Source: Amycolatopsis decaplanina DSM 44594
GTDB lineage: Bacteria > Actinomycetota > Actinomycetes > Mycobacteriales > Pseudonocardiaceae
Assembly: GCF_000342005.1 (NCBI RefSeq)
Contig: NZ_AOHO01000069.1
Location: forward strand, 124,001 to 188,000
Reading direction: 5' to 3'
DNA length: 64,000 bases
Position numbers and translations under genes: made by a program. The notes below the pieces were generated by a model that worked only from the letters and a program-made list of their open reading frames with translations, did no database searches and had not been told where the DNA came from. Positions 35,643 through 45,413 of the stretch are shown here, in pieces (positions within the stretch are counted from its first letter, which is position 1; the number at the start of each line of letters is the position of its first letter).

Positions 35643-35765
35643 GCGGGAGCTCGCGCCATGGCGGGCTGAGAGGGCGGCTGGAGTCTTTCTAGGGGCTGAG
35701 ACCTTTTGAAGGGCTTGGGCGCCGCCGACCGCATGAACCTGACCGGGTAATGCCGGCGTAGGGAG
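35643..35765 (+). ncRNA. TPP riboswitch upstream of thiC
   Basis: The conserved elements appear in order: GGGAGC, the GCGGGCTGAGAGG of the P2-J3/2 region, an extended P3a arm with a second GGCTGAGA, then GACCGCATGAACCTGACCGG (the pyrophosphate-sensing half), GTAATGCCGGCGTAGGGAG. The terminal GGGAG is also the thiC ribosome-binding site, so control is probably by SD sequestration. It is the longer of the two TPP elements here. Confidence 0.92.
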
Positions 35766-35774
35766 TGAACGTCG

Positions 35775-37414
<1,640 letters not shown>

Positions 37415-37418
<4 letters not shown>

Positions 37419-38227
37419 CGGCGACACCCAGGACGGCCCTCACCATCGCCGGATCGGATTCCGGTGGCGGTGCGGGCATCCAGGCCGATCTGCGCACCTT
37501 CTTCGCCAACGGCGTGCACGGGATGGTCGCGCTCACCGCGGTCACCGTGCAGAACTCTCTCGGCGTTCAGGGCTTCAGCGAGATCCCGGTCGACGTCGTC
37601 ACCGGCCAGATCAAAGCCGTCGCCACGGACATGGGCGTCGACGCGGCGAAGACCGGGATGCTCGCGACCGCGGAGATCATCGGCGCCGTCGCGAAGACAC
37701 TCGACGAAGTCCACATCGGACGTTCGGGTACGCCGTTCGTGGTGGATCCTGTCGCCGCTTCGATGACCGGGCACGCGTTGCTGCGCGAGGAGGCGCTGGA
37801 GGCGATCCGCACCGAGCTTTTCCCGCGCGCCACGCTGATCACGCCGAACCTGGACGAGGTGCGGCTGCTGACCGGCGTGGAGGTGACCGGGCCCGCGACC
37901 CAGCGGGAAGCGGCGGAAGCCTTGCTGGAGTTCGGTTCCGAGTGGGTGCTGGTGAAAGGCGGGCACCTCGACGCGGCCCAGGACTGCGTGGACCTCTTGT
38001 CCGACGGCGAATCCTGGGTCGAGCTGAGCGGGCCGCGCTTCGATACCCGGAACACTCACGGTGGCGGGGACACGATGGCTTCGGCGATCACGTCTTCGCT
38101 GGCGAAGGGGGCCGACGTGCCGACCGCTGTCGCCGAGGGGAAGCGGTTCATCGAGCGGTGCGTGGCGGAGTCGTATCCGTTGGGGGCGGGCGTGGGGCCG
38201 GTGTCGCCGTTCTGGAAGCTGCGGTAG
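37415..38227 (+). CDS. thiD: HMP/HMP-phosphate kinase ThiD, riboswitch-controlled copy
   Basis: The GTG at 37415 overlaps the thiC stop, giving 270 residues. ThiD phosphorylates the pyrimidine made by ThiC. Motifs are TIAGSDSGGGAGIQAD, GVHGMVALTAVTVQN, VVDPVAASMTG and a late NTHGGGDTMASAI. The last carries Asp and GGGD where enterobacterial ThiD has a catalytic Cys and where related kinases have GAGD, so the usual A is replaced by G. It is followed by a 46-bp palindrome and a second thiD. Confidence 0.93.
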
Positions 38228-38235
38228 GCACTGAC

Positions 38236-38281
38236 CTCGTGAGTGGTAAGGACGGTTAGAACCGTCCTTACCACTCACGAG
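38236..38281. repeat. 46-bp perfect palindrome between the two thiD genes
   Basis: Arms of 22 bases (38236-38257 and 38260-38281) pair perfectly with an ag centre. The arms are identical to those at 33248-33293. It starts 8 bases after the thiD stop and probably ends the thiC-thiD transcript, separating the second thiD. Confidence 0.82.
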
Positions 38282-38303
38282 CCCCAATGTGGAAAATGAC
38301 CCC

Positions 38304-39152
38304 ATGACCGAAAACCCGAGCCCGTCGAGCCCGTCGAGCCCGCCGTCGGCGCTGACCATCGCAGGCTCCGACTCCGGCGGCGCCGCCGGTCTGCAGGCGG
38401 ATCTGCGCACCTTCCTCACCTGTGGCGTGCACGGCCTGGTCGCGGTCACCGCCGTGACCGTCCAGAACACCCTCGGTGTGCACGACCGCACCGACATCCC
38501 GGCGCAGATCGTCGCCGGGCAGATCGAGGCGGTCGCGGCCGACATGGGCGTCAACGCGGCCAAGACCGGCATGCTCGCCTCGGCCGAGATCATCCACGCC
38601 GTCGCCGCGGCGTGCGACAAGGCCGAGATCGGCCGCGACGCCAAGGTGCCGTTCGTGGTCGACCCGGTCGCGGCCTCGATGCACGGACATCCGCTGTTCG
38701 ACGAAGCCGGGCTGGTGGCGCTGCGCGACGAACTCCTGCCGCGCGCGACCGTCCTCACGCCGAACCTCGACGAGGTCCGCCTGCTGACCGGGATGACCGT
38801 GACCACCCGCGAACAGATGCACCAGGCGGCCGTCGTCCTGCATCGGCTCGGGCCGAAGTACGTGCTCGTGAAGAGCGGCCACCTCGTCTCCGACCCGGAA
38901 TGCGTCGACGTGCTCTTCGACGGCTCCACGTTCGTCGAACTGCCGGGCGAGCGGTTCGCGACGCAGCACACGCACGGCGCCGGGGACACCATGGCGTCGG
39001 CGCTGACGGCCGGCCTCGCGAAGGGGATGTCCGTCGTGGAGGCCGCCCGCTACGGCAAGTGGTTCGTTTCACACGCGGTCGAAAACGCCTACCCGATGGG
39101 CGCGAAGGTCGGTCCGGTTTCGGCGTTTTGGCGGCTTGCGCCGGAGCACTGA
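38304..39152 (+). CDS. thiD: Second ThiD paralogue (HMP-phosphate kinase family)
   Basis: The ATG at 38304 (MTENPSPSSP) gives 282 residues; an in-frame GTG at 38289 is the alternative. The protein is very similar to the upstream ThiD (TIAGSDSGGAAGLQAD, GVHGLVAVTAVTVQN, VVDPVAASMHG, THGAGDTMASAL) but starts with a Ser/Pro repeat. Here the anion-hole motif is the usual GAGD. The palindrome in between and the absence of a riboswitch suggest separate expression. It may be a salvage enzyme or have shifted to another pyrimidine or pyridoxal substrate (inference). Confidence 0.9.
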   Translation: MTENPSPSSPSSPPSALTIAGSDSGGAAGLQADLRTFLTCGVHGLVAVTAVTVQNTLGVHDRTDIPAQIVAGQIEAVAADMGVNAAKTGMLASAEIIHAVAAACDKAEIGRDAKVPFVVDPVAASMHGHPLFDEAGLVALRDELLPRATVLTPNLDEVRLLTGMTVTTREQMHQAAVVLHRLGPKYVLVKSGHLVSDPECVDVLFDGSTFVELPGERFATQHTHGAGDTMASALTAGLAKGMSVVEAARYGKWFVSHAVENAYPMGAKVGPVSAFWRLAPEH

Positions 39153-39178
39153 GCACACGTCCGGTTACGATCTGCGCC

Positions 39179-39979
39179 GTGATCGGACGCGAAACGGTGG
39201 CCAGGGTCGTCGAAGACCGCCGCTTCCAGAACTTCATCATCGCGGTGATCGTCTTCAACGCCGTCACCCTCGGCCTGGAGACCTCGACCAGGATGGTCGC
39301 TGAGTACGGACCGCTGCTGCACACGGTCGACTACGTCGCGCTCGGGATCTTCGTCCTCGAACTGGGCGCGAAGCTCTACGCCTATCGCGCGAAGTTCTTC
39401 CGCGATCCGTGGAACATCTTCGACCTGATCGTCGTCGGCATCGCGGTGATCCCCACGACCGGCCCGTTCGCGGTGCTGCGGGCGTTGCGGGTCCTGCGGG
39501 TGCTCCGGCTGATCTCGGTCGTGCCGTCGATGCGGAAGGTCGTCACCGGCCTGCTCGCGTCGATCCCCGGCATGGCTTCGATCGCAGCGCTCCTCGCGCT
39601 GATCATCTTCGTCGCGGGCGTGATGGCGACGAAACTGTTCGGCGCGATCTCGCCGGAGAACTTCGGCGACCTCGGCACTTCGCTGTTCACCCTGTTCCAG
39701 GTGATGACAGGTGAGGCCTGGCCGGACATCGCCAAGGAGATCATGAAGGAAGCACCCATGGCCTGGGTGTTCTTCGTGGTCTACATCCTCGTGTCCAGCT
39801 TCGCGGTGCTGAACCTCTTCATCGCCGTGGTGGTCAGCGGGATGGAGGACGAGCTTCGCCAGGACATCCGCGAGGAAGAGGCGAAGCAGGCCGAAACCCA
39901 GGCCCAGGCGAACAAAGAGATCCTCGACGAGCTCCGCGCCCTACGTGCCGAAGTCGCGGAGCTACGCCAGAACGCCTAG
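39179..39979 (+). CDS. Voltage-gated ion channel of the bacterial sodium-channel type
   Basis: The GTG at 39179 gives 266 residues with six membrane segments. S4 is a clear voltage sensor with Arg every third residue (LRALRVLRVLRLISVVPSMRK; key part: RALRVLRVLRL). The pore loop between S5 and S6 reads FTLFQVMTGEAWPDI, matching bacterial sodium channels (NaChBac TLESWS) in the FTLFQV part but with TGEAWPD at the filter. A C-terminal coiled coil (EEEAKQAETQAQANKEILDEL region) fits the tetramerisation domain of this family. Whether it prefers Na+ or Ca2+ cannot be told from sequence. It follows thiD with a 26-base gap. Confidence 0.9.
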   Translation: MIGRETVARVVEDRRFQNFIIAVIVFNAVTLGLETSTRMVAEYGPLLHTVDYVALGIFVLELGAKLYAYRAKFFRDPWNIFDLIVVGIAVIPTTGPFAVLRALRVLRVLRLISVVPSMRKVVTGLLASIPGMASIAALLALIIFVAGVMATKLFGAISPENFGDLGTSLFTLFQVMTGEAWPDIAKEIMKEAPMAWVFFVVYILVSSFAVLNLFIAVVVSGMEDELRQDIREEEAKQAETQAQANKEILDELRALRAEVAELRQNA

Positions 39980-40040
39980 GTGTACTGGCCCCCGCCCCAC
40001 CGCCACCCTCAACGGACAGGCTGCGCCTGACCATCCGAAT

Positions 40041-40466
40041 TCAGTCCGCGATCAAAGCTTCGAGCGCGGGAAGAGCCGCCGCCAGGGCCGCCTGATGCTC
40101 CGGGCTCAGCCGTTCGAGGCGTTTGCCCAGTTCGTTCACGCGCGTCGACCGGACGCCGGAAACCAGCCTCTCGCCTTCTTCGGTGGCCTCCGCGAGCCAA
40201 GCGCGCCTGTCGATCGGGTCCGACTCACGGCTGACGTAGCCCGCTTCGACCAGCGAAGCGACGATCCTCGACATGGTGGCCGCGGCGACGCCTTCCTTCG
40301 CCGCGAGATCACCCAGGCGGAGCTGGCCGTAGTGCACGAGCGTGGCGAGCGCCGAGATCGCGCCGTGGCCGGGGCCGGGCACGCCCGCCTGGCGCAGTGA
40401 CCGGGACAACCTGCCCACCGCCAGGAACAACCTGCCCGAAACGTCCTGGACCGCTGACGTGGTCAC
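40041..40466 (-). CDS. MarR-family regulator
   Basis: I chose the GTG at 40466 (MTTSAVQDVSG), since AGAGGAG lies six bases ahead; a GTG at 40487 is in frame. The 141-residue protein has the MarR winged helix: ISALATLVHYGQLRLGDLAAKEGVAAATMSRIVASLVEAGYVSRESDPIDRRAWLAE (key parts: MSRIVASLVEAGYV, DPIDRRA), then a C-terminal dimerisation helix. No drug-efflux partner sits beside it; it lies between the channel gene and thiG on the minus strand, 62 bases from the convergent channel. Confidence 0.9.
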   Translation of the reverse strand: MTTSAVQDVSGRLFLAVGRLSRSLRQAGVPGPGHGAISALATLVHYGQLRLGDLAAKEGVAAATMSRIVASLVEAGYVSRESDPIDRRAWLAEATEEGERLVSGVRSTRVNELGKRLERLSPEHQAALAAALPALEALIAD

Positions 40467-40576
40467 CACTGGCTCCTCTGGGTACACGGCGGCGGGTGCG
40501 CCTGCCGGAAAGTGCCGTCAACCATACGGGCTCCGGGGGCGTACTCGCCGTCAAGGCCGTGAACCGTACAAAAGGG

Positions 40577-41335
40577 TTATCGAGGCGGGCTCGAGGCGTG
40601 CGCCCAGAACCGCTGCGGGATCCGGCCCGCGCCGGCGGCCAGCCGCCCGGCGGTGACCGCGGCCCGCATCGCCGACGCCATCCGTTCCGGGTCCGCGGCC
40701 CTGGTCACGGCGGTGGAAAGCAGGACGGCGTCGCAACCGAGCTCCATCGCCAGCGTCGCGTCGGAAGCCGTGCCGATACCGGCGTCGAGGATCACCGGGA
40801 CTCCGGCGCGCGACACGATCAGCTCGATGTTGTGCGGGTTCCGGATGCCGAGACCGGTACCGATGGGCGCGCCGAGCGGCATCACCGCCGCACAGCCCGC
40901 CTCTTCCAGCCGCAGCGCCAGTACCGGGTCGTCGTTGGTGTACGCGAGCACGGTGAAGCCGTCCGCGGCGAGCCGTTCGGCCGCTTCGAGGGTCTCGAAC
41001 GGGTCCGGCAGCAGCGTGCGGTCGTCGGCGTGGACCTCCAGCTTGACGAGGCCGGTTTCGAGCGCTTCGCGGGCGAGCTGGGCGGTGAGGACGGCTTCGG
41101 CGGCCGTCCGGCAACCGGCGGTGTTGGGCAGCAGGCGGATGCCGAGCCGCCTGAGCAGTTCGAGGACGCCGGAGCCGCCTTCGGCGTCGGCCTTGCGCAT
41201 CGCGACGGTGGTCAGTTCCGTACCGGACGCCACCAGCGCGCGTTCCAGCACGGCGAGGTTGGCCGCGCCGCCGGTGCCGATGATCAGCCGCGACGAGAGT
41301 TTGTGCTCGCCGATCACGAGGTCGTCACCATTCAT
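40577..41335 (-). CDS. thiG: Thiazole synthase ThiG
   Basis: ThiG builds the thiazole ring of thiamin from dehydroglycine, deoxyxylulose phosphate and ThiS-thiocarboxylate. The ATG at 41335 gives 252 residues. Visible features are SRLIIGTGG at the start, VRKAD-type MRKADAEGG, PNTAGCRTA, the imine-forming Lys region VKLEVHAD and VILDAGIGTASD. It follows thiS after one base and belongs to thiO-thiS-thiG under a TPP riboswitch. Confidence 0.96.
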   Translation of the reverse strand: MNGDDLVIGEHKLSSRLIIGTGGAANLAVLERALVASGTELTTVAMRKADAEGGSGVLELLRRLGIRLLPNTAGCRTAAEAVLTAQLAREALETGLVKLEVHADDRTLLPDPFETLEAAERLAADGFTVLAYTNDDPVLALRLEEAGCAAVMPLGAPIGTGLGIRNPHNIELIVSRAGVPVILDAGIGTASDATLAMELGCDAVLLSTAVTRAADPERMASAMRAAVTAGRLAAGAGRIPQRFWAHASSPPR

Positions 41336-41336
41336 G

Positions 41337-41537
41337 TCAGCCTCCTTGCACAGCCGTGAGGATGTCGACGCTGGCGCCCTTGCGCACCACCGCTTCCGGC
41401 CATTCGCCGCGCCGGACGACAACGCCGTCCACCGCGACCGCGACGCCCTGTGTCGCCGTGCCCAGCGCCTCCAGCACGCCTTCGACGGTGGTCCCGTCGG
41501 GGAATTCGCGCCACTGGCCGTTGACCTGGATCTCCAT
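41337..41537 (-). CDS. thiS: Sulfur-carrier protein ThiS
   Basis: The 66-residue beta-grasp protein ends in the required GlyGly (TAVQGG) and starts MEIQVNGQWREFPDG. The ATG at 41537 overlaps the thiO stop (TGATG). The GG end is adenylated and thiocarboxylated to give sulfur to ThiG. No ThiF-type activating enzyme is adjacent, so a MoeB-type partner elsewhere is expected. Confidence 0.94.
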   Translation of the reverse strand: MEIQVNGQWREFPDGTTVEGVLEALGTATQGVAVAVDGVVVRRGEWPEAVVRKGASVDILTAVQGG

Positions 41538-42610
41538 CACACCCGCTCCTCGCTTCGCCGCGACGGCGCCGCCGCCACGACCTCGTCCGGCAACGGCCCG
41601 CCCTCCAGCCAGGCGACCGCGGCGTCCGCGGTGACCGGGGCCATCAGGAGACCGTTGCGATGGTGACCTGTCGCGGCGAAGACGCCTTCGCCCAGCTCAC
41701 CGATGAAGGGCATCGTGTCGACACTCGCCGCGCGAAGCCCGGCGGCGGTCTCGACGAGTTCGTACTCGGCGATGCCCGGAAAGACGCGCTCCGCGCCTTC
41801 GAGCAGCTCACGCACGCCTCGGACGGTGACGGTCTCGTCGAAACCGGCCTCGTACTGGGTCGCGCCGAGCACGAGCTGACCGTCGTCACGAGGGACGAGA
41901 TAGATCGGGCGGCCCTCGACCATCGCGCGGACCGTCCTCTTCGGTGGCGGCAGGCAACCCCGTCGCGGCCGCAGGCGGAGGATCTCGCCCTTCAGCGGCC
42001 GGACAGCGCCGGCGAGCGCGGGGTGCAGCCGTCCGGTCCAGGCCCCCGCGGCGAGGACGACGCCGCCTTCGAGATCTTCGAGATCGGTCACCGTCTCGTG
42101 GCGGAACTCGACGCCGTGCAGGCCGCAGGCGTGTTCGAGCGCGTGCAGCAGCCTTCGGTTGTCCACGGCCAGATCGCCGGGCACCAGGAGTCCACTTCGG
42201 ACGGATCCGGCGAGACCGGGTTCGGCGCGGCGGGCCTCGCGGCCGGTCAGCCGCTCGACCTCACGGCCGAGTTCGGTGAGGTACACGGCGAGCATTTCGA
42301 GGTTGCCCGCGTCGGCGCTGTCCAACGCGGCGACGAGCGTGCCGTGCGGCGAAAGACCCGGATCGACGCCCTCCTCGGCCAGCTCACGGGCGAAATCCGG
42401 CCAGCGCCGCAGCGACGCTTCGCCGAGGGTGAGGACGTCCTCCTCGCCGGGCCAGGCCTCGGTGACCGGCGCGAGCATGCCGCCCGCGAGCCACGACGCG
42501 CCGCGCCCCGGCTCGGGGTCGTACACGGTGACGCGATGACCGCGCGCGGACGCGCGCCAAGCGACCGAGAGGCCGATGACCCCGCCGCCGACCACGGAAA
42601 GTTCTGCCAT
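41537..42610 (-). CDS. thiO: Glycine oxidase ThiO
   Basis: The FAD enzyme oxidises glycine to the imine used by ThiG. The ATG at 42610 (MAELSVVGGGVIG) gives 357 residues; an upstream ATG at 42625 is possible. FAD-binding GGGVIGLSVAWRA is at the N-terminus; GASWLAGGMLAP, VLAAGAWTG and the C-terminal ATGHHRNGLLMAP are ThiO-type. It leads the thiO-thiS-thiG operon directly behind the TPP riboswitch. Confidence 0.95.
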   Translation of the reverse strand: MAELSVVGGGVIGLSVAWRASARGHRVTVYDPEPGRGASWLAGGMLAPVTEAWPGEEDVLTLGEASLRRWPDFARELAEEGVDPGLSPHGTLVAALDSADAGNLEMLAVYLTELGREVERLTGREARRAEPGLAGSVRSGLLVPGDLAVDNRRLLHALEHACGLHGVEFRHETVTDLEDLEGGVVLAAGAWTGRLHPALAGAVRPLKGEILRLRPRRGCLPPPKRTVRAMVEGRPIYLVPRDDGQLVLGATQYEAGFDETVTVRGVRELLEGAERVFPGIAEYELVETAAGLRAASVDTMPFIGELGEGVFAATGHHRNGLLMAPVTADAAVAWLEGGPLPDEVVAAAPSRRSEERV

Positions 42611-42632
42611 GCTTGTGTCATTCAAAGACGCA

Positions 42633-42720
42633 CGCTCCCTGCGCCGGCATGACCCGGATCAGGTTCCACGGTCGGAGCGGTCCCGGCTCCCTCTCAGCCC
42701 GTCCTCGGGCTCCCGTGCGG
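42633..42720 (-). ncRNA. TPP riboswitch upstream of thiO-thiS-thiG
   Basis: Read on the minus strand from 42720 the elements are CGGGAGCCC, ACGGGCTGAGAGGG, a short P3 arm, GACCGTGGAACCTGATCCGG, GTCATGCCGGCGCAGGGAG. The thiO ATG lies about 23 bases after the end. The P3a extension seen in the thiC element is absent, so the two copies differ in architecture. thiE, on the opposite strand, shows no riboswitch. Confidence 0.92.
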
Positions 42721-42756
42721 ACCACCCCACCGTAGCGCGCGGGTACCGTCGCCGCC

Positions 42757-43422
42757 ATGCCCACCCTGTCTGGTTCGCTGATCCGCGCCCGGCTCGCGGA
42801 CGCCCGCCTGTACCTCTGCACCGACGCCCGGTCCGGCCGCGGCGATCTCGCCGAATTCGCCGACGCGGCGCTGGCCGGCGGCGTCGACATCATCCAGCTG
42901 AGGGACAAGACCGGCGGCGCCCCGATCGAGGCGAAACACGAGATCGCCGCCCTGGAAGTGCTGGCCGAGGCGTGCGAAAAGCACGACAAGCTGCTGGCGG
43001 TGAACGACCGCGCGGACGTCGCGCTCGCCGTCGGCGCGCACGTGCTGCACCTGGGCCAGGACGACATCCCGGTGCCGCTGGCGCGCCGCGTGCTGGGGGA
43101 CGACGTGGTGATCGGCCGGTCCACCCATTCGGCCGAACAGGCCGAGGCCGCCGCCGAAGAACCCGGCGTGGATTACTTCTGCACCGGCCCGTGCTGGCCG
43201 ACCCCGACGAAGCCGGGACGGTCCGCTCCGGGACTCGACCTGGTGCGCTCGACGGCCGCGTCCGGGACGACGCGGCCGTGGTTCGCGATCGGCGGGATCG
43301 ACACCGAGCGGCTGCCCGAGGTGCTGGACGCGGGGGCGTCGCGGATCGTCGTCGTCCGGGCGATCACCGAGGCCGAAGACCCCGAAGCGGCCGCTCGCAC
43401 GCTTCGCGCCGCCCTCTCCTGA
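42757..43422 (+). CDS. thiE: Thiamin-phosphate synthase ThiE
   Basis: ThiE couples the pyrimidine and thiazole phosphates to thiamin phosphate. The 221-residue TIM barrel has IIQLRDKTGG, LLAVNDRADVAL, HLGQDDIPV, IGRSTHS, YFCTGPCWPTPTKPGR and FAIGGI. The typical TGPxxxTxTKP phosphate loop is present as TGPCWPTPTKPG. It is divergent from thiO, and its stop codon abuts a palindrome. Confidence 0.96.
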   Translation: MPTLSGSLIRARLADARLYLCTDARSGRGDLAEFADAALAGGVDIIQLRDKTGGAPIEAKHEIAALEVLAEACEKHDKLLAVNDRADVALAVGAHVLHLGQDDIPVPLARRVLGDDVVIGRSTHSAEQAEAAAEEPGVDYFCTGPCWPTPTKPGRSAPGLDLVRSTAASGTTRPWFAIGGIDTERLPEVLDAGASRIVVVRAITEAEDPEAAARTLRAALS

Positions 43423-43487
43423 CGCAATTCGGCACCTGGTTGCGGTAGTCGGGGATGCGAACTACCGCAACCAGGTGCCGAATTGCG
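43423..43487. terminator. 65-bp perfect palindrome, GCAATT..CACC family
   Basis: Arms of 27 bases (43423-43449 and 43461-43487) flank an 11-base loop. It starts on the base after the thiE stop and ends 7 bases before the end of the convergent 43495 gene. The arm shares GCAATTCGGCACC and GGTTGCGGTA with the palindrome at 55454. Probably a bidirectional terminator. Confidence 0.82.
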
Positions 43488-43494
43488 GAGAGGG

Positions 43495-44205
43495 TCAGGG
43501 CACGGGGGTGTTCGAGGCGGGAGCGGAGGGCGTGGTCGGGGGCGCCTGGGACGTCGAAGGCGTCGTGGACGGCGTCGTCGGCGGCGCCTGCGTGGTCGTG
43601 GGAGCCGTTGACGTCGTCGACGGGGTCGGCGTGGTCGACGGCGTCGTCTCGGGCTGGTTGTCCTGAGTCTCCGAAGGCGACGTCGCCGGCGGGGTGTCGT
43701 GCTTCTCCTGCCGCTCCTGGGCCTGTCCGCCGCCGATGATCTTCCCTATGGTCGTCCCGGTTCCGCCGCCGAAGGTCTTCCCGGTCGCGCCCTCGAAGCC
43801 GGTGATCGCGACGAGCGCCACCGCGAAGGCCACCACGCTGACGCCGGCGATCACCGCCCAGCGCGGTTTGAACTTCCGCCCGGACGGCTTCTCTTCGTCC
43901 TCGGACGGCTTCAACCGGACGGTCTCCTGCTCGCCCACGTCGAGCACCCGGCGCCGTCCCGGCACGGTCAGCACCACTCGTGCCTTCAGCGCCGCGTCCT
44001 TCGTCCGCTGAAGCGAACGCAGGTACAGCTCGCCGCCGAGTGTCGTGATCACACTCGCCAGCCCGGCGCCCGCCACCGTCCCGGCCACGCCGAGCGTGGA
44101 ACCCAGCAGTGCCGCGGTGATCGCGGCCATCGCGGCCGCGGTCACCTGGATGATCCGGCCCTGCTTTTCCGTCTTTTCGGTCTTTTCCGAGGTCGCCTTG
44201 GTCAT
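43495..44205 (-). CDS. Unrecognised membrane protein with Ser/Thr/Pro-rich tail
   Basis: The ATG at 44205 (MTKATSEKTEK) gives 236 residues. A charged start precedes two hydrophobic segments (about 20-60), a basic cytoplasmic loop and a third membrane segment near 118-138 (WAVIAGVSVVAFAVALVAI). After a Gly-rich stretch (GKTFGGGTGTTIGKIIGGG) the last 75 residues are Pro/Thr/Ser repeats (STTPTPSTTSTAPTTTQAPP) expected outside the cell. The function is unknown. It is divergent from the dehydratase gene. Confidence 0.75.
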   Translation of the reverse strand: MTKATSEKTEKTEKQGRIIQVTAAAMAAITAALLGSTLGVAGTVAGAGLASVITTLGGELYLRSLQRTKDAALKARVVLTVPGRRRVLDVGEQETVRLKPSEDEEKPSGRKFKPRWAVIAGVSVVAFAVALVAITGFEGATGKTFGGGTGTTIGKIIGGGQAQERQEKHDTPPATSPSETQDNQPETTPSTTPTPSTTSTAPTTTQAPPTTPSTTPSTSQAPPTTPSAPASNTPVP

Positions 44206-44354
44206 GATCCTGTTCTGCAGCTAGTCGGTCCTCACCCGTCCTAACGAATAAGGCGCACGGGATGCTCCCTTCGTTGTCCGCGCGTGAGGAGCGCCACGTC
44301 GTCCGTCCAAAAAGGACTGTCCACGGTTCGCAACTCCTTGACATAATCGGCCGT

Positions 44355-45293
44355 ATGGACCTGGTATCGATCGAGGAAATCCGCGACGCGGCGAGCCGTG
44401 TCGAAGGCGTCGCGGTGCGCACACCGTTACTGGAACAAGCATGGGCGCCGTTGTGGCTCAAACCGGAAAGCCTTCAGCCGATCGGCGCCTTCAAGGTGCG
44501 CGGCGCCTACAACGCGATCGCCGCACTGGACGAAGATCAGCGCGCTCGAGGCGTCGTAGCGTTTTCCAGCGGCAACCACGCGCAAGCGGTCGCGTACTCG
44601 GCGAAGCGATTCGGGATTCCCGCGGTGATCCTCATCCCGGACGTCGCCCCGCGCGCCAAGGTCGAAGCCACCAAGGCGCTCGGCGCCGAAGTCATCGAGG
44701 TCCCGATCGACGCCCAGGAGTCCTCCGCGCTCGCCGTCGCCGACGAACGGCGGCTCACCATGATCCCGCCGTTCGACCACCGCGACGTCATCGCCGGACA
44801 GGGCACCGTCGGCCTGGAGATCACCGAAGACCTGCCGGACGCCGGTGTCGTGCTCGTCCCGCTCAGCGGCGGCGGGCTGGCCTCGGGAGTCGGCACGGCG
44901 ATCAAGGCGCTGCTCCCCGGCGCGAAGGTCGTCGGCGTCGAGCCGGAACTGGCGGGCGACACCGCCGAGGGCCTGCGCGCGGGCAGGCGGATCGAGTGGC
45001 CGATGGACCTGCGGGCGCGGACTAGCGCCGACGGCCTGCGCGCCCAGCCGTCGGACCTGACCTTCGCCCACCTCCAGGCGGTACTGGACGACGTCATCAC
45101 CGTTTCGGAGGAGGAGATCCGGGAGGCCGTCCGGACACTGGCGCACCGTGCCCGGCTGGTCGCCGAGCCGAGCGGCGCCACCGCGACCGCCGCGTTCCTC
45201 TCCCACCGCGACGCGCTGCCTCCGGGCAAGGTCGTTTCGGTCGTTTCGGGCGGCAACCTCGACCCGGCGACGCTGGCCGATCTGCTGGCTTGA
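44355..45293 (+). CDS. Threonine/serine dehydratase-like PLP enzyme
   Basis: The ATG at 44355 (MDLVSIEEIRDAA) gives 312 residues. It is a fold-type II PLP enzyme: the Schiff-base Lys is in GAFKVRGAYNAI, followed by SSGNHAQAVAY, the PLP-phosphate loop SGGGLASGVGTA and a final SGGNLDPATL. There is no C-terminal ACT domain, so it is a catabolic-type threonine/serine dehydratase or a hydroxyaspartate ammonia-lyase, not the regulated biosynthetic IlvA. It stands alone. Confidence 0.88.
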   Translation: MDLVSIEEIRDAASRVEGVAVRTPLLEQAWAPLWLKPESLQPIGAFKVRGAYNAIAALDEDQRARGVVAFSSGNHAQAVAYSAKRFGIPAVILIPDVAPRAKVEATKALGAEVIEVPIDAQESSALAVADERRLTMIPPFDHRDVIAGQGTVGLEITEDLPDAGVVLVPLSGGGLASGVGTAIKALLPGAKVVGVEPELAGDTAEGLRAGRRIEWPMDLRARTSADGLRAQPSDLTFAHLQAVLDDVITVSEEEIREAVRTLAHRARLVAEPSGATATAAFLSHRDALPPGKVVSVVSGGNLDPATLADLLA

Positions 45294-45307
45294 CGTGGCG
45301 GGTTCGC

Positions 45308-45413
45308 CGGATCTCGCGTGACTGAAGCCGGATCTCGTGTGCTTGCAGCCGGATCACGCGAGTTCCGCCTTCAAGCACGCGAGTTCCGTGTCTGGACACG
45401 CGTGATCGGGGGC
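45308..45413. repeat. Tandem and inverted short repeats
   Basis: Units related to CCGGATCTCGCGTG recur in direct orientation (about 45308, 45328, 45350) and in inverted form (CACGCGAGTTCCG at about 45354 and 45379), ending in ACACGCGTGATC. The gap between the dehydratase and the convergent DHA2 exporter thus holds nested CTCGCGTG repeats that can fold in several ways. The alignment is by eye; unit boundaries are approximate. Confidence 0.6.
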
